Shown: in pieces, positions 1 through 11,285 of the stretch
Layout of the letters: each line of letters opens with the position of its first letter
Numbering within the stretch: position 1 is the stretch's first letter
Assembly: GCA_019915015.1 (NCBI GenBank)
Contig: JAHBBC010000031.1
Coordinates: 398,461-462,460, forward strand
Direction: 5' to 3'
Origin: Auriscalpium vulgare
Lineage: Eukaryota > Basidiomycota > Agaricomycetes > Russulales > Auriscalpiaceae
DNA length: 64,000 nucleotides
The notes under the pieces: model-generated
Seen by the model: the letters and a program-made list of their open reading frames with translations, nothing else
Told to the model about the DNA's origin: nothing
Databases searched by the model: none
Made by a program: the position numbers and the translations under genes

Positions 1-673
1 CGGATGTCTGGGACTATGGCGTACTGCTTGCAAAGCTCTGTCTCCATGGCAAGGTAAGCATGACGCTCAATGAATTGATTACCGGATTCAGGCTGACAGA
101 GTTCCGCCAGGATGTTTTCGCGGGACACAAGACCAAGAACGATTTGGGTGAAATTCTGCGAGGCTGGAACGTCAAGGAAGACCCGAGGTTCCAGGAGCGC
201 GTGCCCCATGTCCTGTGTGACTTACTGTCGGAGGTTAGCGAGATTTTCCGCTCCGCACTGTCCTCAATGTTGAATCGATTGTATTTAGCTCCTGAAGACG
301 GACCCGCAGGAGCGCATAACGCTCGCGAACGCCAAAAAGCATCCTTTTTTCCGCCAAATGTATGTCTTATATTTTCTATCCGCACCTTGGGCCCCCAGTC
401 ACCGACTCTCGTTCACAGCGACTGGCAAGACATCAGTAATTGTGCGGGTCCCGGTGAGTACCGTCGCCTGCATCCCTCGCATCTGTGCTAAGCATGTTTC
501 TGCTCGCAGTACCCGAAATGTTGACGTTGAGGCCGAGACCTTGGACTGCGTGTCCCGTCGGCTCCCTCTTGGAGGGAATGGGTTTGCGAGAGCTCGTCTA
601 CGACCCTGCAGTCGCCGAGCCGGACTGGTCAGAGTTCAACTGGTCGGCATGGGAACAGTGGCCTCGGCTATGA
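1..673 (+). CDS. 3' part of an unidentified gene (5' end outside window)
   Basis: An open frame runs from position 3, without an ATG needed, to about 453. A 56-base intron (454-509, gtgagt..cag) follows, and the frame closes at a TGA ending at 673. The first residues read DVWDYGVLLAKLC, which recalls the DxWxxG region near the end of a protein kinase domain. The following about 200 residues show no kinase features, so this resemblance is weak. The C-terminus is Trp-rich (DWSEFNWSAWEQW). A possible 38-base intron after position 53 was considered, but using it puts a stop in frame. I do not recognise the family; the exon structure is uncertain. Confidence 0.4.
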
Positions 674-1436
674 TGTCAGCGCGTCTCCAGATTGCGAAGG
701 CAGTTGCAGGCTGAGTTGGTCCTTCGGACGCTTTTAACGGTAACTCAACGCCGCTGGCGGTCAAACTATGATAGTTGGAGCGTGCAGAATGATCCTAGGT
801 GTGCGCCACCTCGATCTATAACGTTCTACCATCACGAATTACATGAATCCTCATGATGACAATAATAGTAATGTAGTCACGAATAGTATCATCCTTTTAT
901 CAAATCAGAAGGTGCAGCGAGTCTACTTAACTTACCAAGTGCCAGTGACACAATATCCAACATCCCCCACTCTAGTCACTAGAGCACCTGGCCATGGATG
1001 TCTCTGCTTAGTACCACCCTATTAGATTGTCCTTCTGGTGTTCCGGCCGACTTGATCCGAGTGGTCGAATCGCAACGGCAGACGTCGGAGCTGAAGACGT
1101 CGTCCTATAGCAGTCCCGTCTTACCTCTCCACAGCGCTTGGCCACAGTGACGATCACTTCCTTGACAAAGCTCAAGCGGCCCCGTTCCCGCATTCATATA
1201 TCGTTGTTCAAGGTTCTGCTGCCGAAAACAATCCTCATGTGAAAGACCTTGCTTGGACAAATTGCGCGTATCCGTCAAGTTACTTCGTCGGTTATAACCA
1301 CCGTGCGAACGTGTCTACCATGCGGGTTGGGCAAGGATACGCGGGGATATGGCCATAGTCATGGTGTAATACTGAGCTGGGACTCAGAGCGTATGTATGG
1401 CATGGCTTTTGCTATGACGCGGTTGCGCTAATGCAT
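674..1436. other. Intergenic spacer between convergent genes
   Basis: This 763-base stretch lies between the stop of the partial gene on the left and the stop of the glycosyltransferase-like gene on the right. It should hold two 3' untranslated regions. Only short open frames without coding character are visible, and I see no RNA gene or repeat. Confidence 0.5.
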
Positions 1437-3585
1437 TCAGTTAAACATCTGATACGCGTCCCAAGCAGGTTCGATAGCTCCCTTCTCGTCTATCTCGACC
1501 CATCGCATATGTGCTCGGTCGATGTCGCCCTTCGTATTATCATCAAAGCCGTATCCGAAGGCGCGGTCCCATCCAAGGCCGACTGCCGATAGCTTGCATA
1601 CATTCGAACTAAACGAACTTTAGTCAGACGCGAGAACCAGCGAAAGGAGCAATGTCATGACAGACCCAATCGTGCACACAACGGCTGCGGGCGTGACGTC
1701 GTCATCCCACGCCCAAAGCCCGCTCAAAATTGCGAAATCGACGATCATGCCGCGCGTCTGCTTGATTCTGTCCTCTAGCTCGAATTCGTTGAAGTCCGCC
1801 TGTACGTACGGCGCAGGGCTTGTCAAATCCCGGAGGTCAGCGTTCTCGCTGTCCCGAAGAGACCAGAGTATGGAGTCAAACGGAAGCAGAGGGCGGAGCT
1901 CGGCCAGCGACGTCGGCGCGTCCGACGCAACGTAGACAATGGGTTTGGGCGGATAGGAAGGGGACGTGAAGAGCCGACTCCAGCTCGAGGTGATGGCGTC
2001 GGAGTAGTCCTCGATAGGAACGTACTTCTTATGATATTTCCACGACTGACCGAAGCCGTCCCCACGGCGAACGTGCACGCCGATGTACTTTCCATGGTCC
2101 GATGGGGGATCTGGGATGGTAGCGCCGAACGCCTTCGAGGCATCAGGTATACGTGACGCAAGCTCGTGGCGCGCAGACCGGATGAGTGCTGCGTTTGCTG
2201 CGTTGGGGCGAATGGTGTTCCTCAGCGACTCGTCAGCACGCACATATATAGGTTTGAACCTATTGAGATAGTGTCCGTAGCTAAACTGCGGTGAGTACAC
2301 GACAGGTAGATCGCATAATGCACCCACGCGTCGTCATATTGGTCGTGGTAGCCGTGACCAAGATGGTATTTGGCCGTGCGTGAGTTGACGACCTGAATGG
2401 GCGAGGTGACTACGACAGTCTACGGCGCTGTGAGAATATACATACCCAATGCCTACGCTCGTCAACCGCTTGTAACAACGTGCGGTGTAAACGGCTTCTT
2501 ACCTTGCAGTTCGCGGGCACGCTACGAGCTCTGTTGAGTAGGTCGGAAATTCAGTGGGCGCCAAGTAATACCACGCGGGAATCGCACCTTCGGGTGGTGG
2601 GGCACGACAGCCAGGTTCTGGACCAGGTTGACGTGCACGCACGTCTTGAAAGTGATCCGTCCATCTATGCCGCCCGTGAGCGCCAGTCACATTCGAGTAG
2701 CTTGAAGACTCATACTTTCCACGGTTCCAATACGTATCGTCCACCCAGAACGTTCGATTCCGCTGTTACAGGTGCGTCAAGTCAATTGAGGACGTGTCTG
2801 GGCGGCGGGCGATGACATACCTCTCTAGCCAAAGCCGCAACCTGAGCCATAATCGCGAGATCTGCTAGCAGTCCCACATGGCCATCCAGCATATATGTTA
2901 TGGTCTTGGAACAAATTTGTGTGCGTTCACCCTCTGGCGGGGGATATTTCCCTGGATTCACGGTGTCGTGATGGATCACGTCCTGGGGCATGTGGTCGCT
3001 CCAGTAAGGCATCGGTTTCATGCGGTCTCCGGTGAGTTTATGGCACTCGGCCCTGTATTCCATGGGGTCCAGTGGGAACTTCGTATAGTTCTCGTACGAA
3101 ATGATGTCCTGAGATGCCAATGAGACGCCCTGTATTGGTTGCGAAGGCATAGGGCTGCTTGCGGACGTCGCGTTCAAGTCGCCAATGGCCTTCAAGAGGA
3201 CCTCTGGTCGCTTGTATGAGACAATAATCAAAAGGAAGAGTGCCACGGCCAAAAGCGACCCCAGGGCCAATCCGGCTCTGGCCACTAGCCATTTGGCTAT
3301 GCGCGTGGGCAAGGAGTCAGGGCGTGCAAGCGCATCGTCGTCACCTCTGTCACGGTATCCTGTGATGGGGAAGCTGTTACTTGCTGAAGATGCTAGGAGA
3401 GGTTCATGCTGCTGCTGTGAGACAGTGTAATCCCGGTGTTCATCGTCTCCGAACTGCTCGAGCTCAACGTCTGTGAATGCCTCTTCGGCGCGGCCGGCGC
3501 GAGAGTGGGGTGTGCGAGGAGTAAGGCGTGAGTCGTCGGCGTACGCATGCGCAGACGAGAGATTCTGCAATGGTCGAGGGGGCAT
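1437..3585 (-). CDS. Type II membrane glycosyltransferase-like protein (fucosyltransferase-type HxRRGD motif)
   Basis: The start chosen is the ATG at 3585; the frame stays open upstream but without an ATG. Inferred exons are 3585-2821, 2762-2503, 2452-2446, 2419-2324, 2285-1666 and 1608-1437, which sum to 639 codons. Residues 1-100 are polar and cytosolic-looking. One membrane span lies at about 104-123 (AGLALGSLLAVALFLLIIVS), followed by a lumenal domain, as in Golgi type II enzymes. The lumenal part has CPRTAR and GVHVRRGDGFG; HxRRGD is the GDP-binding motif of alpha-1,6- and O-fucosyltransferases. The C-terminus (SNVCKLSAVGLGWDRAFG) is reached only after the 57-base intron 1609-1665; without it a false stop at 1620 would truncate the protein. 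Substrate unknown. The 7-base exon and two very short introns need transcript support. Confidence 0.75.
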
Positions 3586-3772
3586 GCCTCCTGCAGAAAG
3601 AGCGAGGCGCTGTGAGAGGGGAGTAGGGCCTAGGTGGATGGTCGACACGTCGCGTGCGCCTCCCGTTGTGGAGATGCTTTCCCACGTCAATAGTGTTGTA
3701 GATCCAATGCTTCGCCACGACACCGTCCTCGACCCATCCACACCGCTCCTCACACCCTCTGCACCGCCCAAA

Positions 3773-4164
3773 ATGACCAGGGCTACACGTGTAGCAGCCT
3801 ACTCGGGCGTCGTATCTATTGCCTACTTCCTCACCTTCTTTCAATACCTCCCTATGCCTCTTGTCGCCGAGGAACAGGCCACGCAGATCCTGGTTGTGGT
3901 ACGTCGCGTAACCCCTCATTGCATGTTTCGCCTGCTTAGCCACACTCATAGCTGCCCTGGTGGCTTCTCGTGTCATTCGGGTCCTACGCGCTCTGGTCGC
4001 TAGGCCACGGCCTCTATACCTTCAGAGAGTGCACAGACGCGTATACAGAGCTGCTTACTGTGCGTGACACATATCTCCTCATGTGCGTCAATCTGACCCT
4101 CCGTTTGCAGGAAATATCCCAAGCAAAATCAGAGCTGCGGATAAAAGGAGTTTCGGTCGACTGA
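3773..4164 (+). CDS. DPM3: Dolichol-phosphate mannosyltransferase subunit 3
   Basis: Three exons (3773-3898, 3952-4059, 4111-4164) give a 95-residue protein. It has two hydrophobic N-terminal segments, then the family motifs LPWWLLVSFGSYALWSLG and TFRECTDAYTELL with a short C-terminal helix. The size and order match DPM3, the small ER membrane subunit that tethers the catalytic DPM1 subunit making dolichol-phosphate-mannose, the donor for N-glycans, GPI anchors and O-mannosylation. It is divergent from the glycosyltransferase-like gene, with only 187 bases between the start codons, so the two probably share a promoter region. Confidence 0.92.
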
Positions 4165-4230
4165 ACCTACTATCGTTGAATTAGGTGTACATTATGCGAG
4201 TCTAATACATGTGCAAGCCGACGGATAACC

Positions 4231-5059
4231 TCAAGGAATGCCCAACGTAGCGCGCTGCAAGAAGGCACACGGGAGTAAGTTGGGTGGACCACTACGAGTC
4301 GCGGTTGAATGCTTGCCAATTGGATGAGACTAGCCCGTTCAGCTGGTGGAAGGCGGTTGATTTGCTCCGGTGTCATGCTAATGACGTGCATAATCATAGC
4401 CTAACAAAACCTAAATGTGTGACTGCGGCGCGTTCAGGAAAGTAACCTCGTACTTTTTGCTCCTCTGAAATTCCAGGCAACGCCGTAGGCAAGGCAGGTG
4501 CGCTGGGTTGGGCTGGCTGCTGAGGTGGGTACGACGGCGCCTGATTGTGATGACCGGCTGGCCCTGGTGGCGTATTAGCGAATCCTGGATAGCTTGATGG
4601 TGCGGCTACGGGTTGAGTCTGAGCGTATGGTGCCGCAGGAGGAGGCGTAGGGTACTGCGGAGTGCCGGTTCGACTGCTCTGTGTTTGCATTCGTGGAGGC
4701 ACCGCAGAGACAGGAGCGGCTGGTGGTGGCCCCGTTGCTTGCGCTGTGCCATTCAATTGCGGGCCCGCCCCTCCAGTCAATGTTTTCTAGGTAGCATGTC
4801 AAGCCTCTTGCCGCACGTAAGGCCGAGACCTCGTACCTCGAGAACTTCGACGTTGACCGCGTTCATTTTCACCATGAGGGCGATGAGCGCGTACGAGATT
4901 TGAGGCTGCTGGTTGAGGATTCCCTTGGCTTGGTCTGGGGTTGTTTTCTGAAGAGTATTGTCTCAATAGTAGCCTTGACATTCGACGAGCGTCGCGTCTC
5001 ACTTTGAGTTGGAGGAGAAGCTCAATCAGCTGGTCTTCGGGAAGCTGAGCGTTTGACAT
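4231..5059 (-). CDS. CstF-64/Rna15-like protein with hinge and C-terminal domains but no RRM
   Basis: It starts MSNAQLPEDQLIELLLQLK, spliced to KTTPDQAKGILNQQPQISYA, which is the hinge domain that binds CstF-77/Rna14 and symplekin. A Pro/Gln/Ala-rich linker follows. The end is MIMHVISMTPEQINRLPPAE..IQL-RATLGIP, the CSTF C-terminal domain. Canonical CstF-64 carries an N-terminal RRM; there is none here, and the upstream sequence up to the coatomer gene codes for nothing like one. The last intron (4255-4316) begins with GC instead of GT (ttg|gcaagc..ttgcag). Skipping it would replace RATLGIP by an unrelated tail ending at 4170. The likely role is in mRNA 3'-end formation, either as a paralogue or as the conserved lineage form. 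Confidence 0.8.
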
Positions 5060-5286
5060 GATGGTCAACGAGATACCCGAGCTACAGCCTCGGTTGGTAT
5101 GAGCTAGCACAAGCAAGACACGGCGGTCAGAAAGCCCCCACAGGTACCCCACAGGAGGACTCGCTAGAGCAGTCGCCACAGCATTTCCTTTCCTGGTCAA
5201 CTCTTTCAGGTCGTCGTGTCCGCGACGGCAGCTGCTGCGTCTCCGAATTCTTGTCGCGCTTCCCGTCCATCTTCCCCCCGCTTGCC

Positions 5287-8200
5287 ATGTCAAATCCCGA
5301 GGCAGCATGCTATACCGTAGTCAATGAGGACAGCTCCGAGCTGCCGTCCACTCAAGACCTTCGGACTGCTCTTCAGAAAGGTTCGGACGAGGTCAAGATC
5401 GACACGTTGCGGAAGATCATAGTCTCGACGATAAATGGCAACTCCCAAGTGTGTATTCACCATGCTTTCTGAACAAACATGTATGAACCTATGAACACTA
5501 TCAACGTGTAGCCTGGCCTGCTCATGCCCGTGATCCAATACTGCATGCCATCACGGAGCAAGCATCTGAAGAAGCTGCTGCACTTCTACTGGGAGGTCTG
5601 TCCGAAGTATGATGACAACGGGAAGCTGAAGCAGGAGATGATTCTTGTCGTGTGCGTCTATCATATAACTTAACTGGCATCTTCGTAACTCATCCTTCAA
5701 CCAGTAATGCCATCCGAAATGACCTGGTGAGTTCTCTGGCCCGGGCTCGGTAACTTGCACCCATCGTCCTTCTCAGCAACATCCGAATGAATATATCCGT
5801 GGCGCGACTCTCCGCTTCCTCCAAAAAATATCTAAGGAGCAAGAGCTCCTGGAGCCTTTGATCCCAATTTGCCGGTCATGTCTGGAGCACCGGCACTCGT
5901 ACGTGCGCAAGAATGCGGTCTTCGCCGTCTACACCATCTACCGCGAGTTCGAGCACCTCATCCCCGATGCACCCGAGCTCATACAGACGTTCCTGGCCGC
6001 GGAAAACGACGCGACGTGCAAGCGCAACGCGTTTGTTTTCCTGGCAAATTGCGCGATGCCGAAGGCGGTCGAGTACGTGCTCCAAGTATACGACCAAATT
6101 TCTAGCCTCGACGAGTTGCTTCAATTGGCAATCATCGATGTCATTCGCCTCGACTGCAAGACGGATTCGGCGCACAAGGTGAGCGCACATGTTTCGTGTT
6201 TCCGAGAAACCCGATGCAGAATGCTTTGCCCAGCCCCGGTGGATTCGCGTCATTTTTGAGCTTCTCAATGCGCCATCACACGCAGTGCAGTATGAGGCAG
6301 CGACTACTCTCACTGGACTGACCCAGCACGCTGCTGCCGTGAAAGGTGTGTTTCGCCGCATCCTTTCAGACGCGCAGGTGTGCCTCACACCGATACACGG
6401 ATAGCCGCCGCATCAACCTTCATCAACCTCGTTGCAAAGGAGTCAGACAACAACGTCAAGCTCATCGTCCTCGACCGTCTCGATACTCTCCGCTCTAAGC
6501 ACGGCCATGTCTTCGACAGCCTCATCATGGACGTTCTCCAAATCCTGTCCAGCGCAGACATCGAAGTTCGCCGAAAGGCCATCAGCATTGCCTTGAGCAT
6601 GACTTCCAGCCGCAACGTGGAGGAGGTGGTCTTGTTCTTCAAGAAGCAACTGCAGAAGACGCAAGAGGAGGAGTATGAGAAGGTAACTAATACCTCTTGC
6701 TGGGGATACAGTGGCTGACTTCCCGCAAGGCTCCTGAGTACCGCCAGCTTTTGATCCAGTCCATTCATGTTTGCGCCGTGAAATTCTCAGAAGTTGCTGC
6801 CAGCGTTGTGCACGCGCTCATCGAGTTCCTGGGCGACTCTAACAACCCGTCCGCTCTCGATGTCGTTGCATTCGTCCGGTAGGTTTCCGCGGCGTCCCTC
6901 TACCCTTGCGACGTTCGGTCTCACATGGACTCTTAGGGAGGTTGTCGAGAAGTTCCCGCCACTTCGGGCATCTATCACGGAGCGACTCATACAGGCGCTT
7001 CACGAGATCAAGTCCGGGAAGGTCTACCGCGGTGTCCTGTGGATTCTCGGCGAATATCTAGAAAGTGCGCCAGAAATCTTTGAGGCATTCCATGAGGTCC
7101 GGAAGGTTCTTGGCGAGCTTCCGATCCTCGCTTCTGAGCAGCGCCTGCTTGACGAGGCGAACGGCGAGGATGAGCCAAAGCCAGAAGAGAGCGAGAAGAA
7201 GGAAATTCCGACGTCGAAGCCCAAGGTGCTGGCGGACGGCACGTACGCGACGGAGACGGCGTTCACGAGCACATCGACAGCGAAGCTGGAGGCCGTCAAG
7301 GCTGCCGCGAAGCCGCCATTGCGGAGTACGCGCCTTTCGCAGCATACAGCGCTCATATACTGACCTGACCTGGCACAGCCCTGATTCTGGGCGGAGACTT
7401 CTTCACTGGATCCGTTCTTGCGTCAGCCTTGACCAAGCTGATCCTCCGGCTAGCTGACCTGTCCAAGGATGTACAGAAAATCAACTCTTTGCGTGCAGAG
7501 GTGCAGCCCATATTTTGTACGCAACAACATGTGCTAATGCATATGACACATAGGCAATGCTCATCATGACCTCCATCATCCGCGTCGGCCAGTCCAAATT
7601 TGTCTCGACTCCCATTGACGAAGACTCCCACGAGCGCATCCTCAACTGCATCCAGACACTGAGCGAGCTCGAGGACAAGCCCGCTGTGCACGATGTTTTC
7701 TTGAGCGACACGAAGGCGGCGTATTCGAAGATGATCGTGGCCCAGGAGGTACGCTTGAATGCCCTCGCTTGATCTAGCATTGACTTCGTCACAGAAAAAG
7801 GCGGCTGAGAAGAAGGCGCTCGAGGCGACCAAGGAGACCATCGTACAGGTCGACGACCTGTTGACGTTCCGACAATTCTCGAAGAAGGCGGCGGACGATG
7901 TCCTTGACGTGAGATTATTGCATTTTTGCCCGATCAGGTCTAACCCAGAGTCTTGACAGTACGACGAGGACGTCGGTCGTGCTACGGGCGCTGCCGAAGT
8001 TCACGAAGACTTCATCTCCAACCTGAGTCGTATATCTCAACTGACCGGTACGTTCGCTCTCCGTGTACACTTGTGCATATCCTCAGCATGACATCGCCAG
8101 GCTTCTCCGATCCCATATACGCAGAAGCCTACGTCAAAGTGCATGGCTTCGACATCATGCTCGGTACGGTTTTTGCTTTGTTTAGATCGACATTTGTTGA

Positions 8201-9064
8201 CCCTAAAGGTCTACAGATGTGCTTCTCGTCAACCAGACCTCCGACACCTTACAGAACCTGTGCCTCGACTTTGCGACGCTCGGCGATCTCAAGCTCGTCG
8301 AGCGTCCCGCCGTCTTCACTATTGCGCCGCACGGCTTCCAATCCATCAAGGCGACGATCAAGGTCTCGTCGACGGAAACGGGTGTCATTTTTGGGAGTAT
8401 CCTATGGGAGGGGCCCAATCTCTCTGAGCAGGCCGTGATCCTCAATGATATTCACATCGATATCATGGACTACATCAAACCAGCGTATTGCACAGAGGCA
8501 CAGGTGGGCTTCTTTCGGTCCATTCGATAGAGATCGCCGTTGAATTTTTTTTAATTTCTGCAGTTCCGCAGCATGTGGACAGAGTTTGAGTGGGAGAACC
8601 GGGTCAACGTGGCCACGCCGATGTCGTACGTTTACTACAATGTATGCACCCATGTCCAGATACTCACTTCGCTCTTCAGTGACCCTCGCGAGTACCTGAA
8701 GCACATCATGAAGTCGACCAACATGGCGTGCCTCACACCGGAGGGTGCCATGGCCGGCGACTCTGACTTCCTCTCCGCGAATTTGTATGCGCGGTCACTC
8801 TTTGGTATGTCCTTTGCCCCATGATGCTAATTCCCATCTGATCATCTGGCGCAGGTGAGGACGCGCTAGCGAACTTGAGCATCGAGCGCACGGAGGCGGG
8901 GACGATCACAGGACACGTACGCATCCGCAGCAAGACACAAGGCATCGCGTTGTCGCTGGGCGACCGCATCACCATGGGTAAGCACCCGTTTAGCCATGGT
9001 TCAATCAAGCACTCATATACGGTGATGAACAGCGCAAAAAGTAGACAGCAAGGCGAAGAGCTAG
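5287..9064 (+). CDS. SEC26: Coatomer subunit beta (COPI)
   Basis: A many-exon gene starting [20 protein letters not shown]. It continues through the HEAT/adaptin-like N-terminal region ([60 protein letters not shown]), an acidic-basic linker near 7150-7250, and the coatomer beta C-terminal appendage ([25 protein letters not shown]-like LALGD region). The last codons are spliced at 8978 (ATGG|gtaagc) to finish [10 protein letters not shown] with TAG at 9062. The length, near 950-1000 residues, is that of the family. It is part of the heptameric COPI coat for Golgi-to-ER and intra-Golgi transport. It is divergent from the CstF-like gene, with 227 bases between starts. Confidence 0.95.
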
Positions 9065-9275
9065 ATTACCTCCGTTGCTGTGTTTTTGCTTTCAATGAAC
9101 ATTATTCCTTCTGGCATAAAATCAAAGTGATAAATTATGTGAGTCTGAGATAGCAATCCAGGAGTCAGCATGCGGGGAAGACACTGCCTAGCAGAGGCTG
9201 CAGTGATGCGATATGGAAGAAGTGCGGTACAATGAGAGCAACAAGCATGCAAACATACGAGAGCGAGAGCTAAGT

Positions 9276-10697
9276 TCAGGTCATGGCCATCGCGATTTCC
9301 GTGTCAATCTCCATAGGTTGGGCGTCGACCACGGCTGTCGACAGTGCCGACTTTTTCTTTGTCGAAGTGCGGGCCGCTACTGGAGTCGACGTGCCCGGCT
9401 CAGGCGCTATCGACGCTGCCCGCGACGACGCCGCCGTCGACGCTACCTCAGACTTCACACCCCTCCCGCGGCCCCGTCCCATGGACGCTGACAGCGTCAG
9501 CGCAGGCAGTTTCGGGAGCGTCAAGCTTGCCATCCCACCGCCTAACTGAGGCTCCGCGGTGAGCTGTGACTCCTGCGCGCCGACCCACGTCTGCGCGAAC
9601 CAGCGGCCGCCCGCGATGCCGCGCACCTCGCGGCGCGCGAGGCGCCAATGGCGCGGCTTCTTGCCCGTGCGGTCGAGCGGGACGACGGGCGCATAGCCTG
9701 TGCTGAGCTTCGGCGCATTCTGCACGGGAAAGGGCTTCGTGGGGAGCGGGTACACGGGGAGAGGCACACCGGGCGGAAGCGTGGGCGCGGGAGGCGGGGG
9801 GATGCCGGGAGGGGCGACGGCGGGGGTGGCGGAGGTGGAGGGAAGCGAGGAGGGGACGGGAGGTGGGGAGGGAGATGGGGGGAGAGTCGCGGCTACGGGG
9901 GAGGACGGCGCCGTGCCGGTGTAACCTTGAAGGCAGTTTAGTTGGACCTTCGAGGAGCAGGAGAAGTCATGCGCACCTTCGCTCAGGTCGGCCGGCTCAA
10001 CGAACGGGGGTATAGTGATGGTGGTCTTAAATCTACTGGGCCCCTTAACGGTGCACGAGCCAGATGAGCAGGCGACGCACTTGGTATTAGATTTCCTAGG
10101 GGCTCGCTGCGCGGCGGTCGTGCCCTTTGGCACGGCCTTCCGCTTCGCAGGCACGACAGCGGGCGGCATGGGCGAGGCGGCCTCGACGCTCGCGACGTCC
10201 GAGACATCGCGCGGCGGGCTGTGTGTCGCGAGGTGACTCTCTGGCGGGGCTGCTTCAGATGAGGTCGTCAGCGGCTTGCTGGCAGGCGCACCGGTAGCAG
10301 CTCGGGCTGCTTTGCGCTTCGCGGCAGCCTTGCCCTTGGCCTGGGTGCGCCTCGCGGTGCGCGAGACGAGCTCTTCGTCATCGTCGATGAGCTCGTCCTC
10401 CTCGTCATCGTCCTCTGGCGCGTCCTCCTCATCGGGTGCGTCGCTCGCGCCTGCAGCCTCCTCGCCAGTCTCGCCGTTGAAGGTGATGAACTTTGTGCCG
10501 GGCTTGGGCTCGTTGACGAGGAGCTTGACGCGAAACTTGCCGCGGTTTGCTGCGGGGGACGGTGGGGGCGGGGGAGTGTCCTCCTCGCGAAGGGTGGATA
10601 TCTGGGGGGCGTCGAGGTCTGCGTCGTGGTCTGCGTCCATCGGGGCGGAGGGGAGAGCTGGCGGGTCGTACGTGATCCAAGGCGAGGCGCGGAACAT
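9276..10697 (-). CDS. Putative INO80 complex subunit Ies4-like nuclear protein
   Basis: One frame of 473 codons from ATG 10697 to TGA 9276. The N-terminal region has GKFRVKLLVNEPKPGTKFIT, followed by a strongly acidic stretch of Glu/Asp, a basic Lys/Arg/Ala stretch, Pro-rich spacers, and near the C-terminus KKPRHWRLARREVRGIAGG..W with a GRGRGRG tail. From memory this pattern fits fungal Ies4-type subunits of the INO80 chromatin remodeller, but no catalytic motif can be checked. A 51-base segment (9926-9976, gtgcgc..cttcaag with an inner ctaaac) looks like an intron that keeps the frame, so the protein may be 17 residues shorter. Confidence 0.5.
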   Translation of the reverse strand: MFRASPWITYDPPALPSAPMDADHDADLDAPQISTLREEDTPPPPPSPAANRGKFRVKLLVNEPKPGTKFITFNGETGEEAAGASDAPDEEDAPEDDDEEDELIDDDEELVSRTARRTQAKGKAAAKRKAARAATGAPASKPLTTSSEAAPPESHLATHSPPRDVSDVASVEAASPMPPAVVPAKRKAVPKGTTAAQRAPRKSNTKCVACSSGSCTVKGPSRFKTTITIPPFVEPADLSEGAHDFSCSSKVQLNCLQGYTGTAPSSPVAATLPPSPSPPPVPSSLPSTSATPAVAPPGIPPPPAPTLPPGVPLPVYPLPTKPFPVQNAPKLSTGYAPVVPLDRTGKKPRHWRLARREVRGIAGGRWFAQTWVGAQESQLTAEPQLGGGMASLTLPKLPALTLSASMGRGRGRGVKSEVASTAASSRAASIAPEPGTSTPVAARTSTKKKSALSTAVVDAQPMEIDTEIAMAMT

Positions 10698-11285
10698 GGA
10701 GATCGGCCGGCGCGCGTCGTCGTTCCTCTCGCAAGCCCGCCTCCAATCCAGATGAGGTAAGCCTGGCCTTCGACGTCGTCACGGTCAGGCTCCGAGTCGG
10801 TCGCCGCCGCCCACAGCGTTTAGTATTCGCCCGTCGACGCCGTCCCTCGCGTCGTCAGCGGCCGTCGTCCAGCTGTCGCCCGCACAGCTCCCTCGGACCG
10901 GTTCCGACCTGGTCTCGATCGTCGACGGGCGGCTGTCCGGGGCGGCCTGTTATCACCGCTACCCTCTCCTCCCACTGTTGCTGGACATTTTGGCAGGACT
11001 TCCTGGGCTCATGTCTCCACGGCAGCATCCCCACGAACTCGTCTGGGCATCAGAGGCGCATCCTGGGGCAATCCTGAGCTCGTCGCCGGCATGCACTGGC
11101 CACCTTGGGATCCGCACTTGTCCGTTACGCGGTCCCGGCCAGCCGCTCAGTGAACTTCTGACTGCCCTGTCTCTTGATCATGCGGACTATTTCCCGTCCG
11201 ATAAAAGCACGCGGGTCTTGCCCATGCCTCTCCAGCATTTCTCCTTGCTCTCCCTCATACCCCACACCACTTAATATCTCTAGTC
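10698..11285. promoter_or_regulatory. Divergent upstream region of the Ies4-like and secreted-protein genes
   Basis: 588 bases between two divergent starts. A TATA-like gataaaag lies at 11200-11207, about 80 bases before the secreted-protein ATG and followed by a C/T-rich stretch, as is common in fungal promoters. No coding sequence is recognised. Confidence 0.45.

Noticed and set aside
3..200. Protein kinase gene at the left edge
   Set aside because: Only DVWDYGVLLAKLC resembles a kinase. No other subdomain is in the window, so the family was left unassigned.
1620..2327. Glycosyltransferase C-terminus ending VMTLLLSLVLASD with TAA at 1620
   Set aside because: This tail is read-through into a 57-base intron (1609-1665). 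Splicing restores SNVCKLSAVGLGWDRAFG and the real stop at 1437.
9283..10755. Long plus-strand frames opposite the Ies4-like gene
   Set aside because: They are antisense shadows of a GC-rich, Ser/Pro/Ala-coding gene; only the minus-strand reading has sensible domain composition.
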